Source of the DNA: Thermoplasmata archaeon
GTDB lineage: Archaea; Thermoplasmatota; E2; UBA202; JdFR-43
Length of the DNA stretch: 8,119 nucleotides
Direction of reading: 5' to 3'
Assembly: GCA_021161135.1 (NCBI GenBank)
Contig: JAGHBD010000073.1
Span: forward strand, 1-8,119
The notes under the pieces were generated by a model. It made no database searches, was not told the DNA's origin, and saw only the letters and a program-made list of their open reading frames with translations. Of the stretch, positions 6,654-8,119 are shown in pieces. Position 1 is the first letter of the stretch, and every line of letters starts with the position of its first letter. A program made the position numbers and the translations under genes.

Positions 6654-6906
6654 GAAGAAGGTTAAAGGAGGAAAACTAATTAAGTGCGAGATAGAAGTTG
6701 AGGGGAGGAAAATAAAGGAAATTAAATTTACGGGTGATTTTTTCATTCACCCCGAGGAGATGCTTGAAAAACTCGAGGAAAATTTGAGGGGGAAAAATAT
6801 AGAGGAGGCGGAAGAAATAATCAATAGCTTTTTTGAAAACATTGAAGGCATAGGTGTTGCAGCAGATGATTTTATAGAAGTGTTAAAGAAAGCGGTAATC
6901 TCTTAA
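6622..6906 (+). CDS. lplB: Lipoate-protein ligase accessory subunit LplB
   Basis: A 94-residue small subunit corresponding to the C-terminal accessory domain of bacterial LplA. In Thermoplasma acidophilum the separate LplB is known to be required with LplA for lipoyl-adenylate formation. The sequence has the expected pattern: a basic start (KGEKKVKGGKLIK), then EIEVEGRKIKEIKFTGDFFI, then PEEMLEKLEENLRGKN, and a C-terminal helical stretch ending GVAADDFIEVLKKAV. The gene overlaps the last 32 nt of lplA and has its own GGTGA site, so the two are almost certainly co-translated and made in balanced amounts. The length and position fit the known LplB well. No alternative function seems likely. Confidence 0.9.
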   Translation: MKAKNGISKGEKKVKGGKLIKCEIEVEGRKIKEIKFTGDFFIHPEEMLEKLEENLRGKNIEEAEEIINSFFENIEGIGVAADDFIEVLKKAVIS

Positions 6907-6928
6907 AGGAAATGCAATTACAATCATC

Positions 6929-7789
6929 ATGAAAGCCGTCATACCCGCCGCCGGCTTAGGCACAAGATTCCTCCCTCTCACAAAGAATAGCCCCAAAGAA
7001 ATGCTTCCCATCATAGACAAACCCGCCATACAATATGTTGTGGAGGAAGCGATAAATTCTGGTATAGATGACATTGTTATAATTACAGGAAGAGGAAAGG
7101 AGGTCATAGAAAATCATTTTGATGTTGCATATGAACTTGAAAAAATTCTGGAGGAAAGAGGAGAAAAAGAAAAGCTGAATGAAGTGAGAAAAATAAGTGA
7201 GATGGCTGAGATTTTTTATATACGCCAAAAAATGCCTCTCGGCTTAGGGCATGCGATATATATGGCGAGAAAGCATATTGATGATGAATTTTTTGCTGTG
7301 TTGTTAGGCGATGATATAATAGTGGCAAATCAGCCATGCACAAAGCAACTTATAGACGTGTATGAAAAATATAATGCTTCAGTTATAGCAATTCAAGAGG
7401 TAGAGATGGAATATGTTTCAAAATATGGTATCGTAGATGCTGAAGAGGTTGAAAACAGGGTTTATAAAATAAAAGCACTCGTAGAAAAGCCAGCTCCTCG
7501 TGAAGCACCATCAAATCTTGCTGTTATGGGAAGGTATATCCTCAGTCCAAAAATTTTTGGATACATTGAAAAAACAAAGCCTGGCAAAAAGGGAGAGATA
7601 CAACTCACGGATGCTCTGAACATGATGCTTGAAAATGAGGAGTTGTATGCATATGTATTCGAAGGAAAAAGATATGATCTCGGAGATAAATTTGACTGGC
7701 TTCGCATAAACATTGAGATGGCTCTAAAGAGGGAGGAGTTCAGAGAAAGAGTTCTTGAGCTACTTAAAAAGTTAACAAATCAGGATTAA
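6929..7789 (+). CDS. galU: UTP-glucose-1-phosphate uridylyltransferase (GalU-type)
   Basis: A nucleotidyltransferase making UDP-glucose (or dTDP-glucose) from glucose-1-phosphate and NTP in the cytoplasm, feeding glycan and glycoprotein synthesis. The 286 residues show the NTP-binding signature AAGLGTRFLPLT (7-18) with SPKEMLPI (21-28), GLGHAI (105-110), the metal-binding LLGDD (125-129), the sugar-contacting EKP (186-188), GRYIL (201-205), GEIQLTDAL (222-230) and GKRYDLGDK (246-254). The last set, together with the insert around residues 64-100, is typical of GalU rather than RfbA. It begins 22 nt after lplB. No clear Shine-Dalgarno sequence is present, and a weak CTTAAAG box about 25 nt upstream could permit leaderless initiation. 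Exact nucleotide and sugar preference cannot be read from sequence. Confidence 0.93.
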   Translation: MKAVIPAAGLGTRFLPLTKNSPKEMLPIIDKPAIQYVVEEAINSGIDDIVIITGRGKEVIENHFDVAYELEKILEERGEKEKLNEVRKISEMAEIFYIRQKMPLGLGHAIYMARKHIDDEFFAVLLGDDIIVANQPCTKQLIDVYEKYNASVIAIQEVEMEYVSKYGIVDAEEVENRVYKIKALVEKPAPREAPSNLAVMGRYILSPKIFGYIEKTKPGKKGEIQLTDALNMMLENEELYAYVFEGKRYDLGDKFDWLRINIEMALKREEFRERVLELLKKLTNQD

Positions 7790-7810
7790 TATGAAAGTGG
7801 CACAAAAGGC

Positions 7811-7820
7811 TTTTATATTA
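7811..7820 (+). promoter_or_regulatory. TATA-like box for the exported thioredoxin-like gene
   Basis: TTTTATATTA is preceded by AAAAGG (BRE-like) and centred about 22 nt before ATG 7837, slightly close but compatible with a leaderless or nearly leaderless archaeal transcript. It lies in the 47-bp gap after galU, which suggests the thioredoxin-like gene is a separate transcription unit. Confidence 0.5.
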
Positions 7821-7836
7821 TGACAGATTGTGAAAC

Positions 7837-8119
7837 ATGAAGAAATTAACAATTGTTATTGCTTTTGCAGCCATTCTTATTCTTATTTTTCCAGCTGTAA
7901 ATGCAGCTGTGTTTATAGAAGTAGCAACTGCCTCATATTGTCCAGATTGTCCAGCAGCAAGTGAAGCGTTGTATAGTTTGTATAGTAAAGGAGAATTGCC
8001 ATTCTATTATGTGATGATGGTTGGAGATAAAAATGATTTTGCGTATCAGCGAATAAAAAATGACTATAATTTTTACTGGTATCCAACTGCTTTTGTTGAT
8101 GGTGGATATAAAGTGGTGC
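7837..8119 (+). CDS. Exported thioredoxin-like protein with CPDC motif (3' end outside window)
   Basis: This is the first 94 residues of a secreted or surface redox-fold protein. Residues 1-23 form a signal peptide: MKK, a hydrophobic core (about 5-20), and a likely cleavage site after VNA. It is followed by a thioredoxin-like beginning, with the strand AVFIEVATASYCPDC carrying the CXXC at C35-C38, then a helix, the strand LPFYYVMMVGD, and a cis-proline-like WYPTAFVDGG (81-90). The arrangement fits a thiol-disulfide oxidoreductase or thioredoxin-fold domain facing outside the membrane, possibly as the first domain of a larger surface protein. The CPDC centre differs from CGPC thioredoxin and CPHC DsbA, so whether it oxidises, isomerises or is structural is unknown. 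The reading frame is open to the window edge, so total length and later domains are unseen. Confidence 0.8.
   Translation, partial: MKKLTIVIAFAAILILIFPAVNAAVFIEVATASYCPDCPAASEALYSLYSKGELPFYYVMMVGDKNDFAYQRIKNDYNFYWYPTAFVDGGYKVV

Noticed and set aside
7804..7814. AAAAGGCTTTT near-palindrome after galU as a terminator hairpin
   Set aside because: The arms are short and without a loop, and the stretch doubles as the BRE/TATA region of the next gene. Archaeal terminators are mainly T-runs, which are not convincing here.
7820..7840. Tiny frame MTDCET whose TGA overlaps the ATG of the thioredoxin-like gene
   Set aside because: A six-codon leader peptide is possible, but its ATG lies about 5 nt after the centre of the TATA box and so probably is not in the transcript.

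Overview
This window looks like a piece of a euryarchaeal chromosome, most likely a Thermoplasmata relative, with moderate confidence. The signs are an archaeal-type secretion/pilus ATPase with an ArlJ/TadC-like membrane partner, an archaeal A24 prepilin peptidase with a C-terminal cytosolic domain, a HerA-family ATPase, a lipoate-protein ligase split into LplA and a separate small LplB (the arrangement known from Thermoplasma acidophilum), TATA-like boxes 22-30 nt before start codons (leaderless transcription), and heavy use of ATA, AGA and AGG codons in AT-rich DNA. No RNA gene, CRISPR array, insertion sequence or origin is visible, and no stretch above 100 bp lacks a gene.

Layout. Minus strand, read leftward from 3777: a Cys-rich N-terminal segment (3777-3151), the ATPase core (3176-1557), and an ArlJ/TadC-type polytopic membrane protein (1560 to beyond position 1), joined to the ATPase by an ATGA stop/start overlap. 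The Cys-rich segment and the core appear to be one ancestral 739-residue ATPase broken by a single extra A in an A7 run (3156-3162). Plus strand, read rightward from about 3817: a HerA-like ATPase overlapping (ATGA) a prepilin peptidase, then lplA from its own apparent leaderless promoter, lplB overlapping the lplA end, a GalU-type nucleotidyltransferase, and the start of an exported thioredoxin-like protein that runs off the right edge.

How they fit. The ATPase and its membrane partner would drive assembly of a type IV pilus-like filament or a related secretion machine, and the prepilin peptidase would mature its pilin-like subunits, which are not in this window. The HerA-like ATPase sits between these two parts, is translationally coupled to the peptidase and is divergent from the motor genes. 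A pilus-plus-DNA-translocase role is therefore an attractive but unproven reading. LplA and LplB together attach lipoate to carrier domains of 2-oxoacid dehydrogenase or glycine cleavage enzymes. GalU supplies an NDP-sugar, possibly for surface glycans. These last genes seem functionally separate from the pilus block.

The main points for a second look are the A7 frameshift in the secretion ATPase, the HerA/prepilin peptidase/pilus-motor association, and the compact divergent promoter around 3775-3885.
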